A stretch of 64,000 nt of DNA from Verrucomicrobiota bacterium (GTDB taxonomy: Bacteria; Verrucomicrobiota; Verrucomicrobiia; CAIQCK01). The notes under the pieces were generated by a model that was not told where the DNA came from, searched no databases, and saw only the letters and a program-made list of their open reading frames with translations. The stretch lies in NCBI GenBank assembly GCA_016235595.1, contig JACRJX010000039.1:1-64000 (forward strand). Reading direction: 5' to 3'. Below are positions 9,333 to 18,167 of this stretch, piece by piece. Both the position numbers and the translations under genes were made by a program. Each line of letters opens with the position of its first letter. The stretch's first letter is position 1.

Positions 9333-11411
9333 TTACTTCAACAATTCAACCTGATTGACGCGGACCAGCGGCTGGTTCCATCCCTTCTGCCAATGTTCGC
9401 CACCCGTGATGCGCACGTGTTTGCCTTCGTATTGGTCGAGGTTGACGGTCGTGCTGGAGAGGAAGGTCATCACCATCGCCAACGGCTTGTCAGTAGACAT
9501 GAGCTGATGCGTGCCAGGCTTCTTGAACAAACCAGTAGCGGGCCGCACCCAACCTTCCTTGGTGATAATCTTGGTGGATGGATCCTCAACGGTCGAGGGC
9601 GGAACGGTCGGCGGCGTGGGCGGCATGGGAGCCGGCGGTGGTGAGATTTTTGCCATGTCCACCTGAGGTGCCGGCAACGACGGCGCCGGCGCGGGCTTCG
9701 GGATCTCTGCTTTCGGGGCTTCTACCTTGGGTGCCTCCACCTTGGGCAGTTCCACTTTTGGAACATCAATCTTGGGAGACTCGACTTTTGGCGCTTCGAC
9801 TTTCGGCATTTCAGTGACCGTCGGCGCAGGCGGAGGCTCGACCTTCGGTGCTTCCACCTTTGGAGGTTCGATCTTCGCAAGCTCGGTCTTCGGCACCTCG
9901 ACCTTGGGCGATTCGACTTTCGGCATTTCAGTGACCGTCGGCGCGGGCGGAGGCTCGATCTTCGGCGCTTCCACCTTTGGGGGCTCGATCTTCGCAAGCT
10001 CGGTCTTCGGCACCTCGACCTTGGGCGCTTCGACTTTCGGCATTTCAGTGACCGTCGGCGCAGGCGGAGGCTCGATCTTCGGTGCTTCCACCTTTGGAGG
10101 CTCAATCTTCGCAAGCTCGGTCTTCGGTGCCTCGACCTTGGGCGCTTCAACCTTCGGCATTTCAACGACCGGCGGCGCGGGCAGAGGTTCGACCTTCGGC
10201 GCCTCCACCTTTGGGGGCTCAATCCTCGCAAGCTCGGTCTTCGGTGCCTCGACCTTGGGCGCTTCGACCTTCGGCATTTCAACGACCGGCAGCGCGGGCA
10301 GAGGTTCGACCTTCGGTGCTTCCACCTTTGGAGGCTCGATCTTCGCAAGCTCGGTCTTCGGTGCCTCGATCTTGGGCGCTTCAACCTTCGGCATTTCAAC
10401 CACAGCCGGCACGGACGGAGGCGGCACACTCGGCGCTTCCACTTTTGGGACTTCGACCTTTGGCGTTGTGACTTTTGGCGCTTCTGCTTTCGATGGTTCA
10501 GCCTTTACCACTTCCACTCTCGGCGGCTCCGGCTTGACAACGGCAGGCTCGATAATCTTCGGCGGTTCGATCTTCTGCGGCTCGGCTTTTACAATTTCAA
10601 CTTTCGGCAAACCGGCAATCGGCTCGACCGGCCGCTTGGGCGTGGTCTTCTTCGCCGCGGGCTTGTGCGGTTTTGCTTTGGCCGTTTTCGCCGGCGTTGC
10701 GGCTTCCTTCAACGCTTTCTCCTTCGCGGCAGATTTCTCAGACACGCCAGGCATGTCAACCGGCGGCGGCGGCGCAGGCATTACGGCCGGCGCGGCGGGC
10801 GGAGCCACCGTCTCAGGCGCAGGTGGCGCAAGTGGCGCGGGTTGAACGGGAGCCGGGGCGGTGCTTGGCGTTGTCGGTTGCGCAGACGCCGGAGCGGTCG
10901 AGGGAGGAGCGGGCGGCGCCGAGGGGCGCGCCGGAGCCGAAGCAGCGCCGGGCTGGAGGAATTTAGCGGCGACGAAGGCGAAGCAGTTCGTCGTGGGTTT
11001 GATCTTCACCCAGTCGTCCTGAGTTTGCTCAGGTTGAATCACGTCGCCCTTGTTGATCTTGCCAACGACGGTGTAACTGATGCCCGGACCGGCGCGCAAG
11101 CGGACGTCAGCCTTGAGCACGGTGGTGCCGGCAGCATCGAGCATGTTCTTGTGAACCCAGACGCGAGCAGCGGCCGGCATGTGAATCTTCGCAAAGACCA
11201 CCGTTCCAGCCGCGGCGGCGGCAGGGAACGGCTCAGCCAGTTCCACCTGGTCGCCTTGGTTGAATTGAAGCAGCACTTCGGAAGTAGCCTTGGCGGCAGC
11301 GCGGACGTTGACGCGGTCGGTGGTGACGGTCGCCATGTCGGCGGCGGAGGCGGTCCACGCGACAAGCAGCGTGCTAACCCATGCGAGATAATTTTGCCAA
11401 CTCTTGATCAT
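9333..11411 (-). CDS. Exported SH3-domain protein with 39-residue Pro/Lys/Glu/Val repeats
   Basis: A 692-residue protein with a signal peptide ([15 protein letters not shown]). Two bacterial SH3-like domains follow (about 25-90 and 95-155, the latter with [21 protein letters not shown]). Then comes an Ala/Pro linker and a KPHKPAAKK basic patch, and about 300 residues of low-complexity repeats built on KVEAPKVE and [11 protein letters not shown] folded C-terminal domain of about 85 residues ends it ([15 protein letters not shown] to RVNQVELLK). It looks like a periplasmic cell-wall-associated protein whose rod-like linker spans the envelope. The gene overlaps the 3' end of the pseudouridine synthase gene by 38 bases; GGAGAC precedes its ATG. 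Confidence 0.85.
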   Translation of the reverse strand: MIKSWQNYLAWVSTLLVAWTASAADMATVTTDRVNVRAAAKATSEVLLQFNQGDQVELAEPFPAAAAAGTVVFAKIHMPAAARVWVHKNMLDAAGTTVLKADVRLRAGPGISYTVVGKINKGDVIQPEQTQDDWVKIKPTTNCFAFVAAKFLQPGAASAPARPSAPPAPPSTAPASAQPTTPSTAPAPVQPAPLAPPAPETVAPPAAPAVMPAPPPPVDMPGVSEKSAAKEKALKEAATPAKTAKAKPHKPAAKKTTPKRPVEPIAGLPKVEIVKAEPQKIEPPKIIEPAVVKPEPPRVEVVKAEPSKAEAPKVTTPKVEVPKVEAPSVPPPSVPAVVEMPKVEAPKIEAPKTELAKIEPPKVEAPKVEPLPALPVVEMPKVEAPKVEAPKTELARIEPPKVEAPKVEPLPAPPVVEMPKVEAPKVEAPKTELAKIEPPKVEAPKIEPPPAPTVTEMPKVEAPKVEVPKTELAKIEPPKVEAPKIEPPPAPTVTEMPKVESPKVEVPKTELAKIEPPKVEAPKVEPPPAPTVTEMPKVEAPKVESPKIDVPKVELPKVEAPKVEAPKAEIPKPAPAPSLPAPQVDMAKISPPPAPMPPTPPTVPPSTVEDPSTKIITKEGWVRPATGLFKKPGTHQLMSTDKPLAMVMTFLSSTTVNLDQYEGKHVRITGGEHWQKGWNQPLVRVNQVELLK
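9804..10400 (-). repeat. Tandem 117-bp coding repeat, about five units
   Basis: The 10-mer CGGCATTTCA recurs at 9804, 9921, 10038, 10155, 10272 and 10389, exactly 117 bases apart each time, so the repeat is 39 codons long and stays in frame. Units differ by scattered substitutions (CAGTGACC or CAACGACC after the 10-mer), which groups the first three and last three copies. Confidence 0.95.
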
Positions 11412-12105
11412 TAAGCAGTCTCCATTTGCCGGGCTTGAGATCGCCCAGATTGATCGGTCCGACGCTGAGCCTCTTCAACCGGATCACTTCGCGACCCAGT
11501 TCAGCCAGCATCACACGAATCTGGCGCTTCTTTCCCTGACTGAGAACCATTTGAAACGTGGACGTCTCGCCGGCGGGCCGCACGCCGAATACCTTGTCGG
11601 CCACCATGCGCTCACCGCCGATGACCATGCCCTTTTGCAGCCGCTCCATTTCCGCGGCCGTCAACGATCCACGGATGCCGACCTCATAGGTCTTCGGAAT
11701 CTTGTGACGCGGATGCGCGATCTTCTGCGCCAGTTCGCCGTCGTTAGTGACCAACAACAATCCTTCGCTCTCGCGGTCCAGCCGTCCGATGCTGAATACT
11801 CGCGGCCAATCCTTTGGCAACAAGTCTATCGCGAGCTTCTCCGCATGTCGGTCGCGGCTGCTGCACGTGTAACCGACCGGCTTGTAGAGCACGGCATAGG
11901 TCAACCGTTGCGTGCTCAGCGGCCGTCCGTTCAACGTAATACGGTCCGCGACCGGCTGCACGCGCGAACCGAGCGCGGCGACGCGCCCGTTCACACGGAC
12001 ACGGCCCGCCACGATCAACTGCTCGCAAGCGCGCCGCGATCCCAGACCCGCAGAGGCGAGAAATCGCTGCAAGCGCACGCCAATAGACTCGTCGGAAGTC
12101 TTCAC
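11374..12105 (-). CDS. rRNA pseudouridine synthase, RsuA/RluB family
   Basis: It converts a specific uridine of rRNA to pseudouridine. The predicted 243-residue protein has an N-terminal S4 domain (GVRLQRFLASAGLGSRRACEQLI, GRVRVNGR) and a catalytic domain with YKPVGYTCSSRD, SIGRLDRESEGLLLVTNDG (catalytic Asp in GRLD) and the RsuA/RluB/E/F signature QGKKRQIRVM. The track starts at 12183, but that extension overlaps the small basic protein gene. The in-frame GTG at 12105, 26 bases after that gene's stop, gives a normal length. RluB versus RsuA specificity cannot be decided here. Confidence 0.93.
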   Translation of the reverse strand: MKTSDESIGVRLQRFLASAGLGSRRACEQLIVAGRVRVNGRVAALGSRVQPVADRITLNGRPLSTQRLTYAVLYKPVGYTCSSRDRHAEKLAIDLLPKDWPRVFSIGRLDRESEGLLLVTNDGELAQKIAHPRHKIPKTYEVGIRGSLTAAEMERLQKGMVIGGERMVADKVFGVRPAGETSTFQMVLSQGKKRQIRVMLAELGREVIRLKRLSVGPINLGDLKPGKWRLLNDQELAKLSRMG

Positions 12106-12131
12106 GGCACGAAGCCGGAGTAAGACGATTG

Positions 12132-12284
12132 TTATTCGGGCTTGGTCTTCGGCAGACCGAACACGCGGTCGCCGGCTTTCCACTGCCCGCGCTTCTTCAT
12201 CAACTCAACACGTTCAAACCGCTTCAGCACGTTGCGTTTCGCTTTCAGCGTGCTGGATGATTTCAAACTGCTATGCAATCCCAT
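12132..12284 (-). CDS. Verrucomicrobia/Chlamydiae small basic protein
   Basis: Too short for the ORF track. On the minus strand the frame from ATG at 12284 encodes 50 residues beginning MGLHSSLKSSSTLK and containing VLKRFERVELMKKRGQW and FGLPKTKPE. This matches what I remember of the 'small basic protein' family of Chlamydiae and Verrucomicrobia, thought to be ribosome-related though its function is unproven. AAGGAAAA precedes the ATG at a good distance. Fourteen of 50 residues are Lys or Arg. It sits between the ABC-F ATPase and the pseudouridine synthase, both ribosome-linked, which suits a translation role. Confidence 0.9.
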   Translation of the reverse strand: MGLHSSLKSSSTLKAKRNVLKRFERVELMKKRGQWKAGDRVFGLPKTKPE

Positions 12285-12407
12285 AAATCCGTTTTCCTTA
12301 TTTCTTGAACAACCTTGCTACCAAGAATCAACCCGTGGCTTCTACCACAGCACAGCACGCCTGAAAATACTTATTTACAGGCTTGTGCCTCGTGCAACCT
12401 TCGCATG

Positions 12408-14351
12408 TCAGGCGGAATCCGGCATCGCCTCGCTCAATTTCGCCGCCGCCTGTTCCCACTTCGCCGTTGCCTCCGCGAGGTCGTCGGTGACACCGCTCAA
12501 CTCGCGGTTCACCGCCACGGCGCGACCGGGCTGTTGATAGGTGTCGGGATTCTCCAAATCGGCGGTCAACTCCTTCTGCCGCTGTTCCAACCGCGCGATG
12601 ACCTTCTCCAACCCATCCACGACCTGCTGCTGCGCCCGACGCTCGCGAGAGCGGGCCTGGCGCACTTCGGCTTCCAGCCGCTTCTGGTCGCGCAATTTGA
12701 CTCGTTTGTCGTCGGGTGCAGCTGCCGCAGACGCTGTCTCCTTTCCGCCAGCCGTGAGCGCGGCTTGGGCGGAAGTGGCGGCCGTTTTGTCGAGGTAATA
12801 CTGGTAGTCGCCGTGGTAGTGCGTGAGTTCGCCCGCATTTACGTGCAGGACGTGACGCGCCAGTTTGCGAATAAAATAAACGTCGTGACTGATGAAGATG
12901 AGCGTGCCCTCGTATTGCTCCAGCGCGCTGATGAGTGCGTCAATACTCGGCATATCGAGGTGTGTCGTCGGCTCGTCCATCAACAGCAGGTTCGGCGGAT
13001 CGAGCAAAAGCTTCACCAACGCCAGCCGGCTCTTCTCACCGCCGCTGAGCACAGCCACCGGCTTGAACACATCGTCACCACGAAACAGAAACGAGCCAAG
13101 CACGGTGCGCGCTGTTTCCACAGAAATCATCTGCTTCGTGTCGAGCGCCTCCTCCAGCACCGTGCGCTCCGGTTTCAGCATTTCCACGCGATACTGGGCG
13201 TAGTAGCCGGTCTTGATATTCAAGCCCGGCTCGCGCGTGCCGGACTGGAACTGCAATACGCCGGCCAGAATTTTCAGCAGTGTGGATTTGCCCGCGCCAT
13301 TGGGGCCAACGAGCACGATGCGCTGGCCACGCTCGGCTTCGAAGTTCATGCCGCGATAGACGACGTTCTCGCCGTAAGCGTGATGGATGTTCTTCAACGA
13401 GATCGCGCGCAGGCCACTGCGGCGCGGCTGCGGGAAACGAAACTTGATCGTGCGTGTGTCGTTCACCGGCGCCTCGATCTTCTCCATGCGTTCGATCTGC
13501 TTGAGCTTGGCCTGCGCCTGCGAGGCTTTGCTGGCCTTGGCACGGAACCGATCGGCAAACTCCTGCAACCGCTGGATGTCGCGCTGCTGGTTCTTGTAAG
13601 CGGCCAGAAGCTGCTCCGCCTGCGCTGCGCGCTGGACCAGATACTCATCGTAGTTGCCGCGGTAGCGCAACAGCCGGTTCTGGCGGATTTCCACAATGCT
13701 GCCAACGAGTTGGTTCAGGAACTCGCGGTCGTGCGAGATCATCAGGACCGCGCCGGGATAAGTCTTCAGGTATTCCTGAAACCACCGCAGCGCGTCGAGG
13801 TCGAGGTGGTTCGTCGGCTCATCGAGCATCAACAGGTCGGGTTGCTGCACGAGCAACCGCGCCAGATGCGCGCGCATCACCCAGCCACCGCTCATCGTGC
13901 TCGCCGGCCGGTGGAAATCCTTCTCTCGGAACGCCAGCCCGCGCAGGATCGTCTTCGCCTTCGGTTCGAGCTGGTAGCCGCCCAGCGCGTCGAACTGCGA
14001 CTGCGCCTTGTGAAAATCTTCCGTCCCGGTGGCCTCGCCATCCTCAAACGCCTTCAGTTCCCGCCGCAACGCCGTGATCTCCGGTGTAATCGCCGTCGCC
14101 AGTTCCAGCACCGTCTCGTCGCCGACCGGCACGTTTTCCTGCGGCAGATGGCCAACCGCCGCGCCGCGCTCGATGGCCACCCCGCCCTCGTCAGGCATAT
14201 CGTGGCCAAGAATGAGCGAGAACAACGTGGATTTGCCCGCGCCGTTCGGCCCGACCAGTCCAATGCGGTCGCCGCGGTTGATCTGGAGCGTCGCGTCCTC
14301 GAACAGGACGCGCGCGCCGAAAGCCTTTGTTATTCCCGAAATTGTCAGCAT
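12408..14351 (-). CDS. ABC-F family ATPase (Uup/YheS-like)
   Basis: A 647-residue soluble protein with two ABC ATPase cassettes and no membrane domain. First cassette: GLVGPNGAGKST, then MSGGWVMRAHLA and LLMLDEPTNHLDLDAL. Second cassette: VLVGPNGAGKST, LSGGEKSRLALVKLL and LLMDEPTTHLDMPSI. The Ala/Arg-rich helical linker between them (about residues 240-320) is the P-site-tRNA interaction motif of ABC-F proteins, and a Lys/Glu/Arg-rich coiled C-terminus (about 560-640) follows. ABC-F proteins act on ribosomes, rescuing stalls or giving antibiotic protection. Among described groups it most resembles Uup/YheS; the precise role is unknown. Confidence 0.93.
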   Translation of the reverse strand: MLTISGITKAFGARVLFEDATLQINRGDRIGLVGPNGAGKSTLFSLILGHDMPDEGGVAIERGAAVGHLPQENVPVGDETVLELATAITPEITALRRELKAFEDGEATGTEDFHKAQSQFDALGGYQLEPKAKTILRGLAFREKDFHRPASTMSGGWVMRAHLARLLVQQPDLLMLDEPTNHLDLDALRWFQEYLKTYPGAVLMISHDREFLNQLVGSIVEIRQNRLLRYRGNYDEYLVQRAAQAEQLLAAYKNQQRDIQRLQEFADRFRAKASKASQAQAKLKQIERMEKIEAPVNDTRTIKFRFPQPRRSGLRAISLKNIHHAYGENVVYRGMNFEAERGQRIVLVGPNGAGKSTLLKILAGVLQFQSGTREPGLNIKTGYYAQYRVEMLKPERTVLEEALDTKQMISVETARTVLGSFLFRGDDVFKPVAVLSGGEKSRLALVKLLLDPPNLLLMDEPTTHLDMPSIDALISALEQYEGTLIFISHDVYFIRKLARHVLHVNAGELTHYHGDYQYYLDKTAATSAQAALTAGGKETASAAAAPDDKRVKLRDQKRLEAEVRQARSRERRAQQQVVDGLEKVIARLEQRQKELTADLENPDTYQQPGRAVAVNRELSGVTDDLAEATAKWEQAAAKLSEAMPDSA

Positions 14352-14587
14352 GAAAAGCCGCGAAGGTTACGAGCCGCCGGGGAAGCTAGCAAGGCCAGAA
14401 TCAATCAATCCAACCGGTTTCAGAAACTCCTGCATGGACAAACTGGATTGCCAAAACTACAGTCTCGCCAGTTGCGGCTGGATGCAGCAACGGGATTGAA
14501 CGCGAGGTTCAGCACAAGTTGGTAAACAGCCGCAGTCACGCATTTGCACCTCTGGCTGCGGGACCGCGGTGGCAACGGAGACCGAAC

Positions 14588-14959
14588 ATGCAGACACCTG
14601 ATCGCACTGAGCAAAAGAATCCTGCGGTGGATGCTGCGGCGATTGAGCGGTTGCGAGAGATTGGCGACGTGGCGTTTCTGAAAGACGTGTTCTCCGCATT
14701 CGATAGCGACACAGCCCGGCGACTGGTGGCAATGCGCGAGATGCTCGCGACGGGTGACGTCACCGGACTGAAGCGGGCCGCGCACACGATCAAAGGCAGC
14801 AGCCTGAATGTCGGCGCCAGCAACCTGACAGCCATCTCCCTGCAATTGGAACAACTGGCCGGTTCCGGGAAGCTGGAGGGAGCCGCCGAACTGATCACCC
14901 GGATGGAAGAGGAGTTCAAGCGGGTCGTTGTGGAATTGAACCGCTTCACACAGGGGTAG
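14588..14959 (+). CDS. HPt-domain phosphotransfer protein
   Basis: A 123-residue soluble protein made of one histidine phosphotransfer domain. The signature is AAHTIKGSSLNVGASNL, with the phospho-acceptor His before the conserved Lys-Gly. The flanking helices include IERLREIGDVAFLKDVFSAF and ITRMEEEFKRVV. Start chosen at 14588 because GGAG lies 7 bases upstream; the longer ORF from 14519 has an unrelated N-terminus. It would relay phosphate from a hybrid kinase to a receiver. The two receiver proteins directly downstream are the obvious partners; no hybrid kinase is adjacent. Confidence 0.9.
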   Translation: MQTPDRTEQKNPAVDAAAIERLREIGDVAFLKDVFSAFDSDTARRLVAMREMLATGDVTGLKRAAHTIKGSSLNVGASNLTAISLQLEQLAGSGKLEGAAELITRMEEEFKRVVVELNRFTQG

Positions 14960-15027
14960 TTTGACGAAGAAGTTTCCCTTCCGCGAACGCATGGGCAACG
15001 ACGGTCGTCAGTAGGAAAGAAAACACC

Positions 15028-16212
15028 ATGAGCACCAAGGTATACAACATCCTGCTAGTGGAAGATAACGCCGTGGACGCGCGCGTGATCACCGAGGCGC
15101 TGACCAAGACCGGCGAGGGAGCTTTTGCGATCCAACGCGCCGAGCAGCTCAGCGAAGCGCTGGAGAAGCTGCGCACTCAGGCGATTGACCTGGTGTTGCT
15201 GGACTTCATGCTTCCCGACAGTGAGGGCATGGCAACGTTCACGGCGGTTCGGAAGGAAGCGCCCAACGTGCCCGTCGTGGCACTGACAGGCGTGAGCGAC
15301 GAGAGCATCGCCATCGAGGCGGTACGGCAAGGCGCGCAGGATTTTCTGGTCAAGGGCCAGGTGCAACCCAAAGCGTTGCACCGTGCCCTGTACTACGCCA
15401 TTGAGCGGCACAAGGCGCAAGCAGCACAGTTGAAACATATTCAGGAAGGAAAGACCGGAAAGATGATCGGCGTCATCGGTGCTCGCGGCGGGGTCGGCAC
15501 CACCACCGTCGCCCTCAATGTCGCCACTGCGCTCGCCAAGAAACACAAGGACGTCATCGCCGTGGAACTGCTTGGCTCCTACAGCTCCTTTTACGACCAT
15601 TTCTTCTACAAGAAGAGCCGGGCGACATTGAGCAGTCTCGATGCTTTGATGAAGCTGGAGCCGGAGAAAATCACCCCACAGGAAGTCGAGCGATGTTTGG
15701 TAAAGCTGCCATCCGGGCTGGGCCTGTTGCTGGGTCCGCAGCGCGTGGAGGATTTCACCGAACTCCAACCCGACAAGACCGACGCCTTGGCACGCGCGCT
15801 GGCCGGCTTGGGCCAATACGTCGTTTTGGATTTGCAGAGTCATGCTTCTGCGGCATGCCAGGCGGCGATGAAGCACTGCGATTTCGTCGTGGTAGTGATT
15901 GACCGCACGCCGACGTGTGTGGCGGCAGGCAAAATGACGGCGGACCTGCTCCAGCAATTGGGCGTAATTCCAGTGCGTATCGGCGTGGTGGTGGTCAATC
16001 GCCAGCCACTACCCATTTCCGTGGATGTGGCCGAGGTGCTGAATACGATGGGCTGCCAACTGGTGGGCGTCATGCCGACGGCGACGGACGCCTGCTCGGA
16101 GGCCCTGCGGGCGGGCGTGCCCATGGTGACCGGCGACCCGCAAGGCACGGCCAGTGACGCGTTGACTGAGATCGCCGACCGCCTCGCTACAGAACAGTTC
16201 CTCGGCAAGTGA
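15028..16212 (+). CDS. Receiver domain fused to CpaE/TadZ-type MinD/ParA domain (copy 1)
   Basis: 394 residues. The N-terminal 130 are a receiver domain: VEDNAVDAR (acid pocket), LLDFMLPDSEG (phospho-Asp), ALTGVSD (Thr) and DFLVKGQ (Lys). After a linker comes a MinD/ParA-like ATPase fold with GARGGVGTTTVALNVATAL as P-loop. The canonical deviant Walker A is KGGxGK(S/T); here Arg and Thr replace both lysines, and AVELLG stands where an Asp-rich Walker A' is usual. Such receiver-ATPase fusions are CpaE/TadZ proteins that place Tad pili at the cell pole in other bacteria. No tad/cpa genes are in the window. AGGAAAG precedes the ATG. Confidence 0.88.
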   Translation: MSTKVYNILLVEDNAVDARVITEALTKTGEGAFAIQRAEQLSEALEKLRTQAIDLVLLDFMLPDSEGMATFTAVRKEAPNVPVVALTGVSDESIAIEAVRQGAQDFLVKGQVQPKALHRALYYAIERHKAQAAQLKHIQEGKTGKMIGVIGARGGVGTTTVALNVATALAKKHKDVIAVELLGSYSSFYDHFFYKKSRATLSSLDALMKLEPEKITPQEVERCLVKLPSGLGLLLGPQRVEDFTELQPDKTDALARALAGLGQYVVLDLQSHASAACQAAMKHCDFVVVVIDRTPTCVAAGKMTADLLQQLGVIPVRIGVVVVNRQPLPISVDVAEVLNTMGCQLVGVMPTATDACSEALRAGVPMVTGDPQGTASDALTEIADRLATEQFLGK

Positions 16213-16311
16213 CACCATCGCAGTGCGGACCTGAGCCTTCATCTCGAATTCGCCGGCCGCCTCGCCACAAAAAGGTTCTCGGTAAGTGACACCATCACGG
16301 TGCGGACCTGA
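16201..16311 (+). repeat. 34-bp direct repeat covering a gene 3' end
   Basis: CTCGGCAAGTGACACCATCG... at 16201-16234 covers the last codons and TGA stop of receiver-TadZ copy 1. It is repeated at 16278-16311 as CTCGGTAAGTGACACCATCA..., with about three mismatches. The second copy is followed by ATTTTTTATC. The gap to the next gene (16213-16434) holds little else that I recognise. Confidence 0.8.
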
Positions 16312-16434
16312 TTTTTTATCTCCCCTTTGATTTTGATGATGTGATGGCGTAGTTTCCCGCGCCGATGCAAAAAGGAAGAAGAAGCGTCGGCTTGAGCAGC
16401 ATCAAATCAGACACGATTCGCAAACAATGGACCT

Positions 16435-17673
16435 ATGGCAGCGGAAATTCTAATCGCAGACGACGACAGCAGCACATTGCGGGTACTCTCCCACGCCTTG
16501 GAGCGCGAAGGTTATCAAGTGCACCTTGCACAAGACGGCGCGGAAGCTCTGCAACAAGTGGAGGAGCACCAGCCGGATCTGCTCATCCTGGACGTGGTGA
16601 TGCCGCAACTGGACGGCCATGAAGTTTGCCGTCGTCTCAGGTGCAAGCCGGAATTCACCCGCATGCCAGTCATCATCCTGACCGCTCAGAGTTCGCAAGA
16701 TGAAAAAGTCCGCTTCCTCGATGCCGGTGCGGACGACTATCTGACCAAGCCTTTTCACGCGCCCGAACTGCTGGCGCGGATCAAAGTGCTGTTGCGCCGG
16801 GCCGGTGAGCGCACGAGAGAAGGTCAGGCGCAACGAATCGAGGGCAAGGTCATCGCGACGTATTCGCTGCGCGGCGGCGTGGGCGTCTCCAGCTTGGCGG
16901 CCAACATGGCGACGGGTCTGGCCCAGTTGTGGAGCCAACCCACCGTGCTGGTGGACCTTGCACGCGTGGCCGGCCACGGCGCGCTCATGCTCAACCTTGC
17001 CGCACGCACGAGTTGGGCCGAGATCTCGACAGTGCCGGCTAACGAAATCGAGATTGACATGCTGAACAAGCTGCTTCTGCCGCACAGCAGTGGCGCGTTC
17101 GTGCTGCCGGCGCCCAGTCATATCGAGACGATGTCGACGTTCAAGCCGGAACAGCTCTCGCAAATGCTGACGCTGCTGAGTCAGAACTATCATTACGTGG
17201 TGCTGGACCTGCCGGGCGACATCAGCGACTCCACCATGGCTGGATTGGACGCTGCTCAGGAAATCCTCGCCGTCATGGCGCCCGACATGGCCTCCATCGT
17301 CACCATGAAAGCCATGCTGGAGTTCTTCGACATCCGCCACTATCCCCGCACCAACATTCGGCTCGTGCTGAATCATCTGTTCAAGCGCAACGATCTGGAG
17401 CGGAGCCAGATCGAAAATGCGCTATCGCGGCAGTTCGATCTGGAGATTCCCTTTACTGCAGAGGCGATGGAAGCCCTCAACATCGGCGTGCCGCTGATTG
17501 TCAGCTCTCCCAATCTTCCGGCGTCCATGGCACTGGAGAACTTCGTCTTTAACGCCAGCAAGGAAGAGCATCGTAAACAGACTCCCGAAAAGCCGTCCAA
17601 GGCATGGCAACGAGTCACGAGCCGTTTGGAAACACAGGGCAGGAAGGGTTTGCGCCAGTTCTTCAAATTCTAG
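16435..17673 (+). CDS. Receiver domain fused to CpaE/TadZ-type domain (copy 2)
   Basis: 412 residues. The receiver domain (1-125) has IADDDSST, LLILDVVMPQLDG, ILTAQSS and DDYLTKPFHAPELLARI, an OmpR-like arrangement. Then YSLRGGVGVSSLAANMATGL takes the place of the MinD P-loop: both lysines and the P-loop Thr are missing (Arg, Val, Ser). VVLDLPGDISDSTMAGLDAA matches the later Walker B-like strand of CpaE. It ends in a basic tail (RVTSRLETQGRKGLRQFFKF) that could bind a membrane or partner. It lies in tandem with copy 1, probably in the same transcript as the HPt gene. ATP hydrolysis looks unlikely; a positioning or scaffold role is inferred. Confidence 0.87.
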   Translation: MAAEILIADDDSSTLRVLSHALEREGYQVHLAQDGAEALQQVEEHQPDLLILDVVMPQLDGHEVCRRLRCKPEFTRMPVIILTAQSSQDEKVRFLDAGADDYLTKPFHAPELLARIKVLLRRAGERTREGQAQRIEGKVIATYSLRGGVGVSSLAANMATGLAQLWSQPTVLVDLARVAGHGALMLNLAARTSWAEISTVPANEIEIDMLNKLLLPHSSGAFVLPAPSHIETMSTFKPEQLSQMLTLLSQNYHYVVLDLPGDISDSTMAGLDAAQEILAVMAPDMASIVTMKAMLEFFDIRHYPRTNIRLVLNHLFKRNDLERSQIENALSRQFDLEIPFTAEAMEALNIGVPLIVSSPNLPASMALENFVFNASKEEHRKQTPEKPSKAWQRVTSRLETQGRKGLRQFFKF

Positions 17674-18128
17674 CGGCCGGCGTGGAACGCTTCCCAAAGC
17701 CTGCCAATCCACGCCACCAGCAGCAATGTTCCTCCCATGATGGCAAGCACGACCCACTGCCATTGGCGCAACCGCACCGGCGGTGAATCGGTTGCCAATT
17801 TCCAGCCTGCGCCAGCCATCATCACCAGCATCGCAAAGAATGCCACAGTACCGGCTGGTTGTTCGCGAAATGCCTCGGCGAACCGGCCGTGCGCGGCGCA
17901 GGCAAACGCGTGAGTGAACCCGCATGTGGCGCACGGCAGCGGCCGGCCAAAAACCCAGCCGGTGATCGTCTTGAACGAGCACGGCGGCAGCCGCCACTGG
18001 CCGGCTTCGCCCCAACCGTCCGCGCCCGGCGAGAACGTCAGCGCCGCGACGAGGACCGCCGCGCCGCCAAGCAACATCGCCAGCGCTGGAAACTTCTGCT
18101 TGCACCACTGCATGGAGCTACGATACAC
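17670..18128 (-). CDS. DUF2752 membrane protein
   Basis: A 152-residue protein with three to four hydrophobic helices and the DUF2752 pattern CSFKTITGWVFGRPLPCATC followed by GFTHAF (usual form CPF..LTG..CPxCGxTRA). The function of the family is unknown. Its stop codon overlaps the stop of the convergent receiver-TadZ gene in the shared bases CTAG. A later in-frame start at 18113 (MQWCKQKF) is possible. Confidence 0.8.
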   Translation of the reverse strand: MYRSSMQWCKQKFPALAMLLGGAAVLVAALTFSPGADGWGEAGQWRLPPCSFKTITGWVFGRPLPCATCGFTHAFACAAHGRFAEAFREQPAGTVAFFAMLVMMAGAGWKLATDSPPVRLRQWQWVVLAIMGGTLLLVAWIGRLWEAFHAGR

Positions 18129-18167
18129 ACAGCGCGCCCCGGAAAAAAACCGAATTCAGGAATCAGC

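Noticed and set aside
9804-10400. Regular repeats as a CRISPR array
   Set aside because: Units are 117 bases, contiguous, in frame and coding; no short repeat with unique spacers and no cas genes.
9727-10845. Plus-strand ORF of 372 residues rich in Gly/Ser/Thr repeats
   Set aside because: It is antisense to the Pro/Lys/Glu repeats of the SH3 protein gene; the minus frame has signal peptide, SH3 domains and operon context.
12106-12183. Longer start of the pseudouridine synthase
   Set aside because: The extension overlaps the small basic protein gene in another frame and has no conserved sequence; GTG 12105 fits.
12315-14525. Plus-strand ORF of 736 residues
   Set aside because: Shadow of the ABC-F ATPase gene, which has complete Walker and signature motifs on the minus strand.
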